NCBI RefSeq assembly: GCF_902859915.1 | Contig: NZ_CADIKK010000001.1 | Span: forward strand, 360,818 to 424,817 | Direction: 5' to 3' | Length of the DNA: 64,000 bases | Origin: Paraburkholderia ultramafica | GTDB taxonomy: Bacteria > Pseudomonadota > Gammaproteobacteria > Burkholderiales > Burkholderiaceae | Shown: piece by piece, positions 19,074-27,768 of the stretch | How positions within the stretch are numbered: the first letter of the stretch is position 1 | Layout: each line of letters begins with the position of its first letter | Notes under the pieces: model-generated | What the model was told of the DNA's origin: nothing | Seen by the model: the letters and a program-made list of their open reading frames with translations, nothing else | Database searches by the model: none | Translations under genes and position numbers: made by a program

Positions 19074-20051
19074 ATGAAGATCTGTATCTTCGGAGCGGGA
19101 GCGATTGGCGGCTTGATGGGCGTGCAGCTCGCGCGCGCGGGCGCGGACGTGAGTTTCGTCGCGCGCGGTGCGCATCTGGCGGCCATGCGCGAGCACGGCG
19201 CGCGTCTGATCATGGACGGCGAGACATTCAGCGCGCCGGTGCGCTGTACATCCGACCCGCGAGAACTCGGCGTGCAAGACTTCGTGATCGTCACGCTAAA
19301 AGCGCATTCGCTGCCTGGCGTGGTCGATGCCATGCAGCCTCTGCTCGGCAAGCACACGGCGATCGTCACGGGCGTGAACGGCATTCCCTATTGGTACTTC
19401 TATCAACATGGCGGACGCTTCGCCGGCACGCGCCTGGCGAGCGTCGATCCGGACGGCGGTCAATGGACGAAGCTCGGGCCCGAACGGGCGATCGGCTGTG
19501 TGCTGTATCCCGCGGCGGAGATCGTCGAACCGGGCGTCATCAAGCATGTGTATGGCAAGAAATTCCCGATCGGCGAGCCGAGCGGCGAACGCACGCCACG
19601 CATTCAGCAATTGCACGAGATCATGCAGGCAGCGGGTTTCGAAGCGCCGATTCGCGACAACATCCGCGACGAGATCTGGCTCAAGCTGTGGGGCAATCTG
19701 TGTTTCAATCCGATCAGCGCATTGACGCACGCCACGCTCGACGTGCTCACCAGCGACCCCGGCACGCGCGCGGTATCACGCACGATGATGCTCGAAGCCA
19801 AGCGGATTGCGGATCAATTCGGCGTGCACTTTCGCGTCGACGTGGAAAAGCGGATTGACGGTGCGGGCGCGGTCGGCGCGCATAAGACGTCGACACTGGT
19901 CGATCTGGAGAATCGCCGTCCGATGGAAATCGATCCCCTGTTGACGGTAGTACAGGAGATGGGTCGTCTTGTCGCCGAACCTACGCCGACTATCGATGTA
20001 GTGCTGGCGCTGATCAAGCTGCGCGAGCGGATGGCGTTGCAAGGCGATTAA
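19074..20051 (+). CDS. 2-dehydropantoate 2-reductase family protein
   Basis: This 325-residue cytoplasmic NADPH-dependent reductase begins MKICIFGAGAIGGLMGVQLARAGADVSFVARG, the GxGxxG Rossmann motif of the ApbA/PanE family. The middle contains IVTLKAHSLPGVV with the conserved Lys, and the C-terminal helical domain has EIWLKLWGNLCFNPISALTHATLDVL with the catalytic Lys/Asn region. PanE reduces ketopantoate in pantothenate synthesis, but such isolated paralogues in Burkholderiales often have unknown 2-oxo-acid substrates. It stands alone and ends in a clear terminator. Confidence 0.9.
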   Translation: MKICIFGAGAIGGLMGVQLARAGADVSFVARGAHLAAMREHGARLIMDGETFSAPVRCTSDPRELGVQDFVIVTLKAHSLPGVVDAMQPLLGKHTAIVTGVNGIPYWYFYQHGGRFAGTRLASVDPDGGQWTKLGPERAIGCVLYPAAEIVEPGVIKHVYGKKFPIGEPSGERTPRIQQLHEIMQAAGFEAPIRDNIRDEIWLKLWGNLCFNPISALTHATLDVLTSDPGTRAVSRTMMLEAKRIADQFGVHFRVDVEKRIDGAGAVGAHKTSTLVDLENRRPMEIDPLLTVVQEMGRLVAEPTPTIDVVLALIKLRERMALQGD

Positions 20052-20099
20052 CCGAACGTCGCGAGTTCTTTCTATTTACTATTACCGCCACAATGAAAC

Positions 20100-20136
20100 A
20101 AGGATCGAACGCCTCAGGCGTTCGATCCTTCTTTTT
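20100..20136 (+). terminator. rho-independent terminator
   Basis: Perfect 14-bp arms (AAGGATCGAACGCC and its complement, 20100-20113 and 20117-20130) enclose a TCA loop and are followed by CTTTTT. It sits 48 bp after the reductase stop and just before the convergent aldehyde dehydrogenase gene ends. Confidence 0.95.
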
Positions 20137-20151
20137 ACTTCGCTATTGACG

Positions 20152-21606
20152 CTATTGATCGATCGCCAGCCACACCGCCTTCGGCTCGGTGAAGTTTTCA
20201 ATCGCGACGTCGCCGTGCTCGCGGCCGAAGCCTGAATCGCCGGACCCGCCCCATGGCAGACGCACATCGGTATAGCCGTAGGTATTGATCCACACGGTTC
20301 CCGCTTTCAGGTCCCGCGCCACCCGATGCACCCGGCCGATGTCCGCGCTCCAGACGCCGGCCGCAAGGCTATACATCGTACCGTTGGCAATCCTGATCGC
20401 ATCGGCTTCGTCGTTAAAACGAATCACGCTGGCCACCGGCCCGAAAATCTCCTCCTGCGAAATGCGCATCTCGTGTTCGACGTTGGCAAACACCGTCGGC
20501 TCGACGAAGAAGCCGCGCTCGCCTGTCCGTGCGCCGCCCGTCACGAGCGAAGCGCCTTCGGCTCGTCCCGTTTCGACATAACCGAGTACGGTCTTCATCT
20601 GCGCTGCGGAGATGAGTGGCCCCATCGACGTTTCGCGCGCCGACGGATCGCCGACCTTGATCGATTTCGCACGCGCGGCGAGGCGCTCGACTACTTCGTC
20701 ATACACGTCGCGATGCGCGAGAATGCGCGAACCCGCGGAACACACCTGCCCGGTATTGAAGAATATTCCCGAGGCCGCGGCGCGCACCGCATTGTCGAGA
20801 TTCGCGTCCGGGAAGATCAGGTTCGCCGACTTGCCGCCGAGTTCCAGCGTCACGCGTTTGAAGTTGCCGGCCGCGCCTTGCAGAATGCCCCGACCGACCG
20901 ACGGCGAACCCGTGAACGTCACCTTATCGACGCCGGGGTGCGCCACCAGCGCATCGCCGACCACACGCCCCTTGCCGGTGACGATATTCAGCACGCCGGG
21001 CGGCACGCCCGCTTCGAGCGCGAGTTCGCCGATACGCAGCGCGGTGAGCGGCGTGATCTCCGCGGGCTTGACGATCAGCGTGCAACCGCACGCGAGCGCC
21101 GGCGCGATCTTCCACATGCCGATCATCAGCGGGAAATTCCACGGCACGATCGCGGCGACCACGCCGACCGGCTCGCGCAACGTGTACGTCAACGCATCGG
21201 GACGCGTCGGCACCACCTGTCCGTTGATCTTGTCGCACCAGCCTGCGTAGTATTCGAGCGTATCGATCGCAGCCGGGATATCCTGGCGCATCACCGCGGC
21301 AATCGGTTTGCCGGCGTCGAGACTTTCAAGCGCGGCAAGCTCGTCGAGATTGGCGCGCATCAGGCCAGCGAGACGCATCAGAATCCGGCCGCGTTCGGCG
21401 GCCCGAATCGAGTTCCACACTTTCAGCGCAGCGCGCGCCGCCTGCACCGCGGCATCGACGTCGGCGGCACTGCCTTGAGCGACCAGCGCAATCGGCTCTT
21501 CGGTGGCCGGGTTGATGTCGACGGAATACTCGCCGGTGCCGGGCGGCAGACGCTTGCCGTCGATCAGCAGATCATGGTGCCTGAGGTCGGTTTCAGTTTC
21601 CATCAT
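20152..21606 (-). CDS. NAD(P)-dependent aldehyde dehydrogenase
   Basis: The enzyme has 484 residues, the family's normal length. AAGGAGCTTC precedes the double ATG at 21606. Signatures include IVPWNFPLMIGMWKIAPALACGCT, VTFTGSPSVGRGI, the glutamate motif VTLELGGKSANLIF and the nucleophile Cys in IFFNTGQVCSAGSR. EEIFGPVASVIRF and the C-terminal WGGSGDSGFGREHG complete the fold. It most resembles betaine-aldehyde/gamma-aminobutyraldehyde-type enzymes, but the substrate cannot be read. It is the last gene of a minus-strand run with a LysR regulator and an oxalate/formate-type antiporter. Confidence 0.93.
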   Translation of the reverse strand: MMETETDLRHHDLLIDGKRLPPGTGEYSVDINPATEEPIALVAQGSAADVDAAVQAARAALKVWNSIRAAERGRILMRLAGLMRANLDELAALESLDAGKPIAAVMRQDIPAAIDTLEYYAGWCDKINGQVVPTRPDALTYTLREPVGVVAAIVPWNFPLMIGMWKIAPALACGCTLIVKPAEITPLTALRIGELALEAGVPPGVLNIVTGKGRVVGDALVAHPGVDKVTFTGSPSVGRGILQGAAGNFKRVTLELGGKSANLIFPDANLDNAVRAAASGIFFNTGQVCSAGSRILAHRDVYDEVVERLAARAKSIKVGDPSARETSMGPLISAAQMKTVLGYVETGRAEGASLVTGGARTGERGFFVEPTVFANVEHEMRISQEEIFGPVASVIRFNDEADAIRIANGTMYSLAAGVWSADIGRVHRVARDLKAGTVWINTYGYTDVRLPWGGSGDSGFGREHGDVAIENFTEPKAVWLAIDQ

Positions 21607-21687
21607 GAAGCTCCTTCAGTGGACGTTGCTGTGTGGCCGACTGCCGGCGATTCGATTGGGGATGGGTGCCGGCAATCGAAGCTGACG

Positions 21688-22671
21688 CTAAGGCTCGTGC
21701 AAAACGGTGCGGCGCGGCGCAAACGCGGGCCGCGCGACTGATTGCGAAGCGGACGATGCAGCGTCGGCGGTATGCGCAGGCGCGCTCGCGGACGCGGCGA
21801 ACTGTGCCCAGGCCGCGGCGGCGTTAGGTCGAAGGGAGCGGTTCCGGCGCTGGACCAGCAACGTGGCCACGCTCATCTCGGGGACCAGCGGCCGGCTCAC
21901 CAGCGATGCACCCGGCGACGGCCAGTGCGAGTCGACCGGTAAAACGCCGACGCCGAGGCCCAGTTCGGCCATGCGCGACACCGCCGCCACATGACCGAGT
22001 TCCTGCAGCGGCCGCCGTTTCAACTCATTCGCGCTGAACGCAGGTTCGAGCGACGCGCGCACACCCGTGTCCGCATTCAGCGTGATGAGCGGCCACTCGC
22101 GCAATGCGCACCACGCAGCGCTGTCGTGCCGGGCTAAAGGATGCGTGGGGGGTATCACCGCATGCAGCGGCGTTGTGAAGATCACTTGCGCGTGCAGCAA
22201 AGCACTGTCGAACGGTTCGGTCGACGAGATCACGCCGAAGTCCACCTCACCTTGCTCGACACTCGCGAGCACGCCGCTTTGCGACTGATCCCTGACGGAC
22301 ACGATCAACTCGGGGAACGCCAGCGCACAGCGTGCGAGCGCCTGCGCAACCCAACTCGACGATAACACCGGATTGCTCGCCAGCACCACCACACCGGTAT
22401 GTCCGTCGTAAGCGGCACGCTCTTCAAGCAAGGTCAGTTCGATCTCGTCCAGCAACCGGCCGATCCTGCGTTCGAGGCTCGCGCCCGCATTGGTCAATTC
22501 GACCTGGCGTGTGGTGCGGTCGAACAGTTTCAATTCAACCGCATCTTCAAGCTCGCGCACACAGCGGCTCACTGCCGATTGCGTCAGATCGAACTCGCGC
22601 GCCGCGCGCGTAAAACTCCGCTCACGCGCGACGGCGACAAACACCTTGAGTTGCTGCAACGAAACGTTCAT
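21688..22671 (-). CDS. LysR family transcriptional regulator
   Basis: This 327-residue regulator has the winged helix-turn-helix MNVSLQQLKVFVAVARERSFTRAAREFDLTQSAVSRCVRELEDAV at the N-terminus, a linker helix, and a periplasmic-binding-like effector domain (GVVVLASNPVLSSSWVAQALA and on). The C-terminus is extended by an alanine-rich tail of about 35 residues. It is encoded between the antiporter and aldehyde dehydrogenase genes on the same strand, so it probably controls one of them, although the usual divergent arrangement is absent. Confidence 0.92.
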   Translation of the reverse strand: MNVSLQQLKVFVAVARERSFTRAAREFDLTQSAVSRCVRELEDAVELKLFDRTTRQVELTNAGASLERRIGRLLDEIELTLLEERAAYDGHTGVVVLASNPVLSSSWVAQALARCALAFPELIVSVRDQSQSGVLASVEQGEVDFGVISSTEPFDSALLHAQVIFTTPLHAVIPPTHPLARHDSAAWCALREWPLITLNADTGVRASLEPAFSANELKRRPLQELGHVAAVSRMAELGLGVGVLPVDSHWPSPGASLVSRPLVPEMSVATLLVQRRNRSLRPNAAAAWAQFAASASAPAHTADAASSASQSVARPAFAPRRTVLHEP

Positions 22672-22701
22672 GTCGTGACTGCCGGGCGCGGGCCGCTCAC
22701 G

Positions 22702-24045
22702 CTATTCCCCGGTCTGCTCGGGCCAGTGGCTCAGCCGCGAAGGGTTGCCATTGCCCGCGGCCGCGAATACGCCTTGCGGCTCGTTGTGCGACTCGATCCA
22801 GCGCGAGCGCATCGGTGCGAGTACGAACTTCGCCGAGACGCCCGCGGTGATCGTAATCACAGCGGAGACGATGAAGACGAGATTCCAGCCACCCGTGGCC
22901 GCCAGCACCGAAGCGATCGGCACCAGCAAGGCCGCTGTACCCTTCGCGGTGTACAACGTACCCGCGTTGGCCGCCGCATATTTACTGCCGAAGGTATCAG
23001 CGCAGATTGCCGGGAAGATCGAAAAGATTTCGCCCCAGAAGAGGAAAATCAGCGCGGCGAACGTCATGAACGCATACGGGTTGCTGCCGAACCGCATCAA
23101 GCCGAGCAACGCCAGGCCTTCGCCGATGAAGATCACGAACATCGTGTTTTCGCGGCCGATCTTGTCGGAGATGAACCCGCACAGCGGACGCGTCAAGCCG
23201 TTGAAGATGTTGTCGATCGACAGCGTCATGGTGAGCAGCGGCAAGGTCACGCCGAAGAACGACATCGGAATGCGAGCGAGGCCCCAGTCTCTCGCGATCG
23301 GGCCGATTTGCGCCGTCGCCATCAGACCGCCTGCCGCGACCGCGACGAACGACGCATAGATCACCCAGAACACCGGTGTTTTGATCATCTGTCGCGACGT
23401 GAAGTCGGCCTTCGACACTGCGAACTTGCTCTTGCGCGCGCCTTGCTGACGCAGCACCGGCCGTACCAACAGCAGCGCGAGCAGCAGAATGCTGACGCCT
23501 TGCAGAATGCCGAAGAAAAGGAACGCATGCTCGTAGCCCGAACGCGTAATCATGTTGGCAATCGGAATCACCGTGATCGCCGCGCCCGCGCCGAAGCCCG
23601 CGGCCGTCAGCCCCGCGGCGAGACCACGTCGATCGGGGAACCACTTCAATGCGTTACCGACACACGTACCGTACACACCGCCCGCGCCGATGCCGCCAAT
23701 CACAGCGGAGGCGTACAGCATCCCCAACGTCGTCGCATACGAATTCATGACCCACGACAAGCCCGCACACAGCGCGCCCACCGCGACCACGGGCCGCGGC
23801 CCGAATTTGTCGACCAGCATGCCCTCGAGCGGCACGAGCCACGTCTCGGTCAGGATGAATATCGTGAAGGCAAGTTGAATCGACGCTTCGCCCCAGTGAT
23901 GCCTGGCGTTCATCGGCCCGACGAACAAGGTCCATGCGTATTGCAGATTGGCCACCAATGCCATGCACACGATGCCGATGACGAGCTGCCACCAACGATT
24001 CCCCCAAAACGCGCGGGTCGTGGTTTCCTGGGTGATATTGTCCAT
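22702..24045 (-). CDS. oxalate/formate antiporter-type MFS transporter (OFA family)
   Basis: This 447-residue transporter has 12 hydrophobic segments. GGAGAC lies about 12 bp upstream of the ATG at 24045; a GTG 15 bp earlier is also in frame. Family features include WWQLVIGIVCMALVANLQYAWTLFV, MLVDKFGPRPVVAVG, GGIGAGGVYGTCVGNALKWFPDRRGLAAGLT and SDKIGRENTMFVIFIGEG. OFA proteins exchange oxalate for formate or carry other monocarboxylates. With frc and the TPP enzyme 4 kb away, oxalate or a related acid is the likely substrate. Unlike the second OFA gene, no small-subunit gene follows it. Confidence 0.9.
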   Translation of the reverse strand: MDNITQETTTRAFWGNRWWQLVIGIVCMALVANLQYAWTLFVGPMNARHHWGEASIQLAFTIFILTETWLVPLEGMLVDKFGPRPVVAVGALCAGLSWVMNSYATTLGMLYASAVIGGIGAGGVYGTCVGNALKWFPDRRGLAAGLTAAGFGAGAAITVIPIANMITRSGYEHAFLFFGILQGVSILLLALLLVRPVLRQQGARKSKFAVSKADFTSRQMIKTPVFWVIYASFVAVAAGGLMATAQIGPIARDWGLARIPMSFFGVTLPLLTMTLSIDNIFNGLTRPLCGFISDKIGRENTMFVIFIGEGLALLGLMRFGSNPYAFMTFAALIFLFWGEIFSIFPAICADTFGSKYAAANAGTLYTAKGTAALLVPIASVLAATGGWNLVFIVSAVITITAGVSAKFVLAPMRSRWIESHNEPQGVFAAAGNGNPSRLSHWPEQTGE

Positions 24046-24470
24046 GAGGGTTGTCTCCACTATTTATTTAGTGCTGCCGGCCATCGCCCCGAAGGAAGTC
24101 CCCTTTTTGGGGGCGACTCCAAGGAAGTCCCCCTTGGGGACACGCCGCGCTGTATTCGTCCCACCTTTTGGCCAAGACCCGAAAAGCCTTGCTATTCGGG
24201 AAGATTTAATATTTGCGTCGTTAATCAACTTCTTTAAAGCATCCGACTTAAGTCATTGCATTTTCAAAAGTTCTTTATTCCGATCAATTAACGTCTAACA
24301 AGAAACCTTGACCGGGCGACTCGTCCTCCACACCTGACATCCGAGCGTTAACCCGAGTATTTGCGACGGCAATTGCGCTTTCTTATACAGACCCATGCTA
24401 GGGTCATTGCTGAATTACGAATAATTAAAGTTTGTTATTATGTTGATTCATATTTGCTTATACATCGGCC
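24046..24470. other. divergent intergenic region with short repeats
   Basis: This holds the promoters for the OFA transporter (minus) and a LysR gene (plus). The segment 24092-24141 contains two copies of a GGAAGTCCCC word; the second forms a GTCCCC-CTT-GGGGAC hairpin (24127-24141) in the transporter leader. The rest, 24190-24465, is AT-rich with several TTAAT/ATTAA words near 24410-24440, plausible for a LysR-type site next to its own start. Confidence 0.5.
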
Positions 24471-25418
24471 ATGACGATGCGCAATGCGACTCTGCGGCAA
24501 CTGAAGGTCTTCGAAACGGTGGCGCGCCACCTGAGCTTCTCGCGCGCCGCGGAGGAACTGCATCTGACGCAGCCCGCCGTCTCCACCCAGGTCCGGCAAC
24601 TCGAAGAACATGCGGGACTGCCGCTGTTCGAGCAACTGGGCAAGAAAATCTATCTGACGCCGGCCGGCACCGAGATGCTCCACTACAGCCGCACGATCAT
24701 TCAGCAGTTCCACGAAGTCGACGAAGCGATGAGTCAGCTCAAGGGCGTCTCCGGCGGCAAGCTGAATGTCGCGGTGATCAGCGCCGGCGACTACTTCTTT
24801 CCGCGACTGCTGGCTGAATTCACGCGCCGTTATTCCGGCGTCGTCCTCAATCTCGCGGTGCATAATCGCGAGGAGCTGCTGCATCAACTCGCGACCAACC
24901 AGACCGATCTCGCCGTCATGGTGCGCCCGCCGCACGAGACCGACGCGACCAACGAGCCGTTTGCGCCACACCCGTACGTGATCGTGGCGGCGCCCACGCA
25001 TCCGCTCGCGCATAAGCGCAACATCAGGATGAGTCAACTGGCGAACGAGGCTTTCATCGTGCGCGAGCGCGGTTCGGACACATGGAATTCGATGGAAGAA
25101 GGTTTTGCCGGCCGTCTCTCCAACCTGAAGATCGCGATGGAGATCAAAAGCACCGAGACGATCAAGCAGGCGGTGATCGCCGGCATGGGCATCGCGTTCC
25201 TGTCCGCGCATACGATCAGCCTCGAGTTGCAACTGGGCCACCTGGTCGTGCTCGATGTCGAGAGCTTCCCGGTCATGCTCAACTGGTACGTCGTGCACCG
25301 GAAGAACAAACGTCTGCCGCCGGTTGCGGTCGCCTTCAAACGCTTCCTGATGGAAGAAGGCGCGAATCTGATCGAGAAGATCACGCGTGTCAAGGAATTG
25401 AGCGTGTATAAGCAGTAG
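24471..25418 (+). CDS. LysR family transcriptional regulator (CbbR-like)
   Basis: This 315-residue regulator begins MTMRNATLRQLKVFETVARHLSFSRAAEELHLTQPAVSTQVRQLEEHAGLPLFEQLGKKIYLTPAG, a canonical LysR helix-turn-helix closely resembling CbbR-type regulators. The effector domain follows (GGKLNVAVISAGDYFFPRLLAEF; AGMGIAFLSAHTISLEL). Being divergent from the OFA transporter gene, it is the best candidate to control that gene in response to a carboxylate. The small gene downstream at 25515 has its own strong ribosome site. Confidence 0.92.
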   Translation: MTMRNATLRQLKVFETVARHLSFSRAAEELHLTQPAVSTQVRQLEEHAGLPLFEQLGKKIYLTPAGTEMLHYSRTIIQQFHEVDEAMSQLKGVSGGKLNVAVISAGDYFFPRLLAEFTRRYSGVVLNLAVHNREELLHQLATNQTDLAVMVRPPHETDATNEPFAPHPYVIVAAPTHPLAHKRNIRMSQLANEAFIVRERGSDTWNSMEEGFAGRLSNLKIAMEIKSTETIKQAVIAGMGIAFLSAHTISLELQLGHLVVLDVESFPVMLNWYVVHRKNKRLPPVAVAFKRFLMEEGANLIEKITRVKELSVYKQ

Positions 25419-25514
25419 GCTATGAAAATCCAATAAAACTTTGACTATTTCAAACCGATCAGTACTTCTATCCTGCAAGCGAGCTCCCTCACTTGTCAGC
25501 CCAGGAGGCCGATC

Positions 25515-25826
25515 ATGAACCACCACGCTCCGGTTGAGTCGCATGCCAGCAGCACGCGCACTGTCCGCATCGCCGCGGACGACTCCGACGATGCACAGCT
25601 GAGCGCATACAACGCCGCGTTCAGCGACCTCGGCCTGCGGTTCCGCTGGGATCGCGCCACGCTCGACCTGTTGAAGGAATTCAACGGCGAGGTGGCCCGC
25701 ATCACCGCGTACATCGAGCGGTATCACAGCCATCTTCACCGCGCCTACGACGCCGACTTTCTCGCGCAAATGATTCTGCACAAGAAAGACCAGCACTACA
25801 GCGAGTTCGCGGCGGCAGGCGATTGA
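25515..25826 (+). CDS. hypothetical protein, 103 residues
   Basis: A strong AGGAGG sits 6 bp upstream of the ATG, and the reading frame has the codon bias of its neighbours. The protein is soluble and mostly helical (SAYNAAFSDLGLRFRWDRATLDLLKEFNGEVARITAYIERYHSHLHRAYDADFLAQMILHKKDQHY) with a cluster of His residues near the C-terminus. I do not recognise a family. It follows the LysR gene by 96 bp on the same strand and converges on the membrane-protein gene at 25895. Confidence 0.78.
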   Translation: MNHHAPVESHASSTRTVRIAADDSDDAQLSAYNAAFSDLGLRFRWDRATLDLLKEFNGEVARITAYIERYHSHLHRAYDADFLAQMILHKKDQHYSEFAAAGD

Positions 25827-25894
25827 GGGTTGCGGCGGGCTCACTGTCCCGTCGTACGCCGCGCTTGTTATTCGACGAGTCGGTGCATTCATAT

Positions 25895-26824
25895 TCAACG
25901 ACGCGTGGTGACATGAGCCGAGCGATAGCGCACGCACGCGCGTTGACGTCTAGCGACGCTCCCGCTGTTGTGACTGCCTCGACGGTGTCGATATGCCGCC
26001 GTGCGTAACGTGCCCGGCTCTATTTCGCGCAACGCCCACGACTGCTCTTCCCCGCCATGCCATTCGATACGCGCGAGCAGTCCTCGTCTGTACATCGCCA
26101 GGCCATCGCAACGCGCGGCGAAGGCGGGCACGTGTAAAGCGCCCTCCTCGCCGTGACCATGGGGATATCCACGACTGATCATCAGGTGCACGCCCATTGC
26201 ACACGCCAGCGCGCTCATTGCGAGCAGCGCAGCGAGTCCGAACGGCTGCGCCTGCTCGGTCACGAAACCGTAGCCGAGCCATCCGCATAGCAGCATCGCG
26301 AACAGATTGACGATGCGATGGCCCGGACGCGCGACCGCATTCAATTGCAATGCACCGCGCAATCTGCAGAACGCGATCGCGGAGGTCGCGAAAATCAGTG
26401 CGCCGATGAATACGGCCGCATAGAGCTCGATACGCTCGGCATTCGCCCGCGCCGCCGCCGACACATAGCGAGCAATGCCGCCCGACATGACAGCGAGGCC
26501 CATGCAGCTGCCCAACAGCACAACAAGACGTGGCCGTCGTGTCAGATCGGATCCGCGCACCAGCCATGCACCGAGCACGGCGCCCGCGACCGAGGCGCCG
26601 ACCACTGCTTCGCTCGTCCCCATTCCCGCGGATAGCAGTCCTGCGAGCACGGCGGCCAGCGCGCCGGCATGCCAATACGGTCGACGCGTCGAGCGCCGCG
26701 CAACCTGCCGTTGCCCGACTGCGGCAAGCGCAACCGTCAACACCGAGATCAACGCCGCAGCAAGACCGGCCGCCAGCGGGAAAAACACGCCCATCCATGC
26801 GGTACTGTCAGACGCTTGCGGCAT
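25895..26824 (-). CDS. membrane protein resembling the N-terminal half of transhydrogenase PntB
   Basis: AAGGAG lies 6 bp before the ATG. The first ~220 of 309 residues hold six or more helices and align by eye with the N-terminal membrane part of PntB: VVGASVAGAVLGAWLV, a helix pair, ERIELYAAVFIGALIFATSAIAFCRLRGAL, then PGHRIVNLFAM and ACAMGVHLMIS. After HLMIS the similarity stops. PntB's remaining helices and NADP domain are absent, replaced by ~90 soluble residues (HGHGEEGALHVPAFAARCDGL and on). It is either a remnant with a foreign tail or a distinct membrane protein. It follows the FAH-hydrolase gene by 63 bp. Confidence 0.65.
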   Translation of the reverse strand: MPQASDSTAWMGVFFPLAAGLAAALISVLTVALAAVGQRQVARRSTRRPYWHAGALAAVLAGLLSAGMGTSEAVVGASVAGAVLGAWLVRGSDLTRRPRLVVLLGSCMGLAVMSGGIARYVSAAARANAERIELYAAVFIGALIFATSAIAFCRLRGALQLNAVARPGHRIVNLFAMLLCGWLGYGFVTEQAQPFGLAALLAMSALACAMGVHLMISRGYPHGHGEEGALHVPAFAARCDGLAMYRRGLLARIEWHGGEEQSWALREIEPGTLRTAAYRHRRGSHNSGSVARRQRACVRYRSAHVTTRR

Positions 26825-26887
26825 GCGTACTCCTTCGAGTTGCGATGCAAAGACGCTGGCCCCATGGACCGGGGATTCAGTTCACCT

Positions 26888-27712
26888 TCAGACAGTTCCC
26901 GCCGCGGTGATCGGCCGTGCCTGCGCTGCCGTCTCCGCGCGCGCGGCACTCAACGTATTGCTGAGCGTGCCGATTCCGTCGATCGAAATCGACACCGTCG
27001 CGCCGTCCTTGATCGATCCGACGCCGACCGACGTCCCGCACGCGATCACATCGCCAGGTTCCAGCGTGAGATCCTGCGAGATCAGGCTCACCTGCTCGGC
27101 GGGCGAAAACACCATATCGGCGAGCGGGTAGTTCTGCCGCTCGACGCCGTCGAGCATCGTCACGAGACGCGCTTGCCTCCAGTCGAACCCGGACACGATC
27201 GCCGGCCCGATACAACAGAACGTATCGAAACTCTTCGCGCGGCACCATTGCGGAAAGTGCGGATTCTCATTCAGCAGATCCGCCGCCGTCACGTCGTTGA
27301 CTAGCGTGTAGCCGAAGATCGCGTCGGCGGCCTCCTCTAAACTACTCGCGTCGCGGCAACGGCGGCCGATCACAATACCAAGCTCGCCCTCGTAGACGAT
27401 CTTGCCCGCGTAGCTCAGCGGCCGCCGGATCGGCTCACCCGCGCCGATCACCGAGTCCGCCGGCTTCAGCAGAAACAGCGGATGCGTGGGCACGGGTTTG
27501 TCGAGCTTCGCCGCCAGCGCGTGAAAGTTGTTCCACAGCGCGACGATCTTGCCGGGCGCGCAAGGCGCAAGCGGCGTCAGCGCGCGCGTCGACAGCACCG
27601 CGCCGGTCGGCACCGGCTGATCGAGACTTTCGTATTCGTGCAGATAGCCACCTTCGACACGGCCGAACACGACACCACCGTCGCTCGACATGAACCGCAT
27701 CCACGTATCCAT
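26888..27712 (-). CDS. fumarylacetoacetate hydrolase family protein
   Basis: The 274 residues carry the FAH C-terminal fold: KIVYEGELGIVIGRRCRDAS with the metal-binding Glu pair, YTLVNDVTAADLL, RAKSFDTFCCIGPAIV, and LTLEPGDVIACGTSVGVG. AAGGAG precedes the ATG at 27712. Relatives hydrolyse or decarboxylate acylpyruvates and similar beta-diketo acids with Mg2+, for example acylpyruvase and oxaloacetate decarboxylase. The gene is in a minus-strand run with frc and the TPP enzyme and may process a C4-C5 keto acid there; the exact substrate is inference. Confidence 0.88.
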   Translation of the reverse strand: MDTWMRFMSSDGGVVFGRVEGGYLHEYESLDQPVPTGAVLSTRALTPLAPCAPGKIVALWNNFHALAAKLDKPVPTHPLFLLKPADSVIGAGEPIRRPLSYAGKIVYEGELGIVIGRRCRDASSLEEAADAIFGYTLVNDVTAADLLNENPHFPQWCRAKSFDTFCCIGPAIVSGFDWRQARLVTMLDGVERQNYPLADMVFSPAEQVSLISQDLTLEPGDVIACGTSVGVGSIKDGATVSISIDGIGTLSNTLSAARAETAAQARPITAAGTV

Positions 27713-27768
27713 ACATTGCTCCTTGAGCGCTCCGACACTATCTTTGGTTGACTACGGATTGCGCTCGC

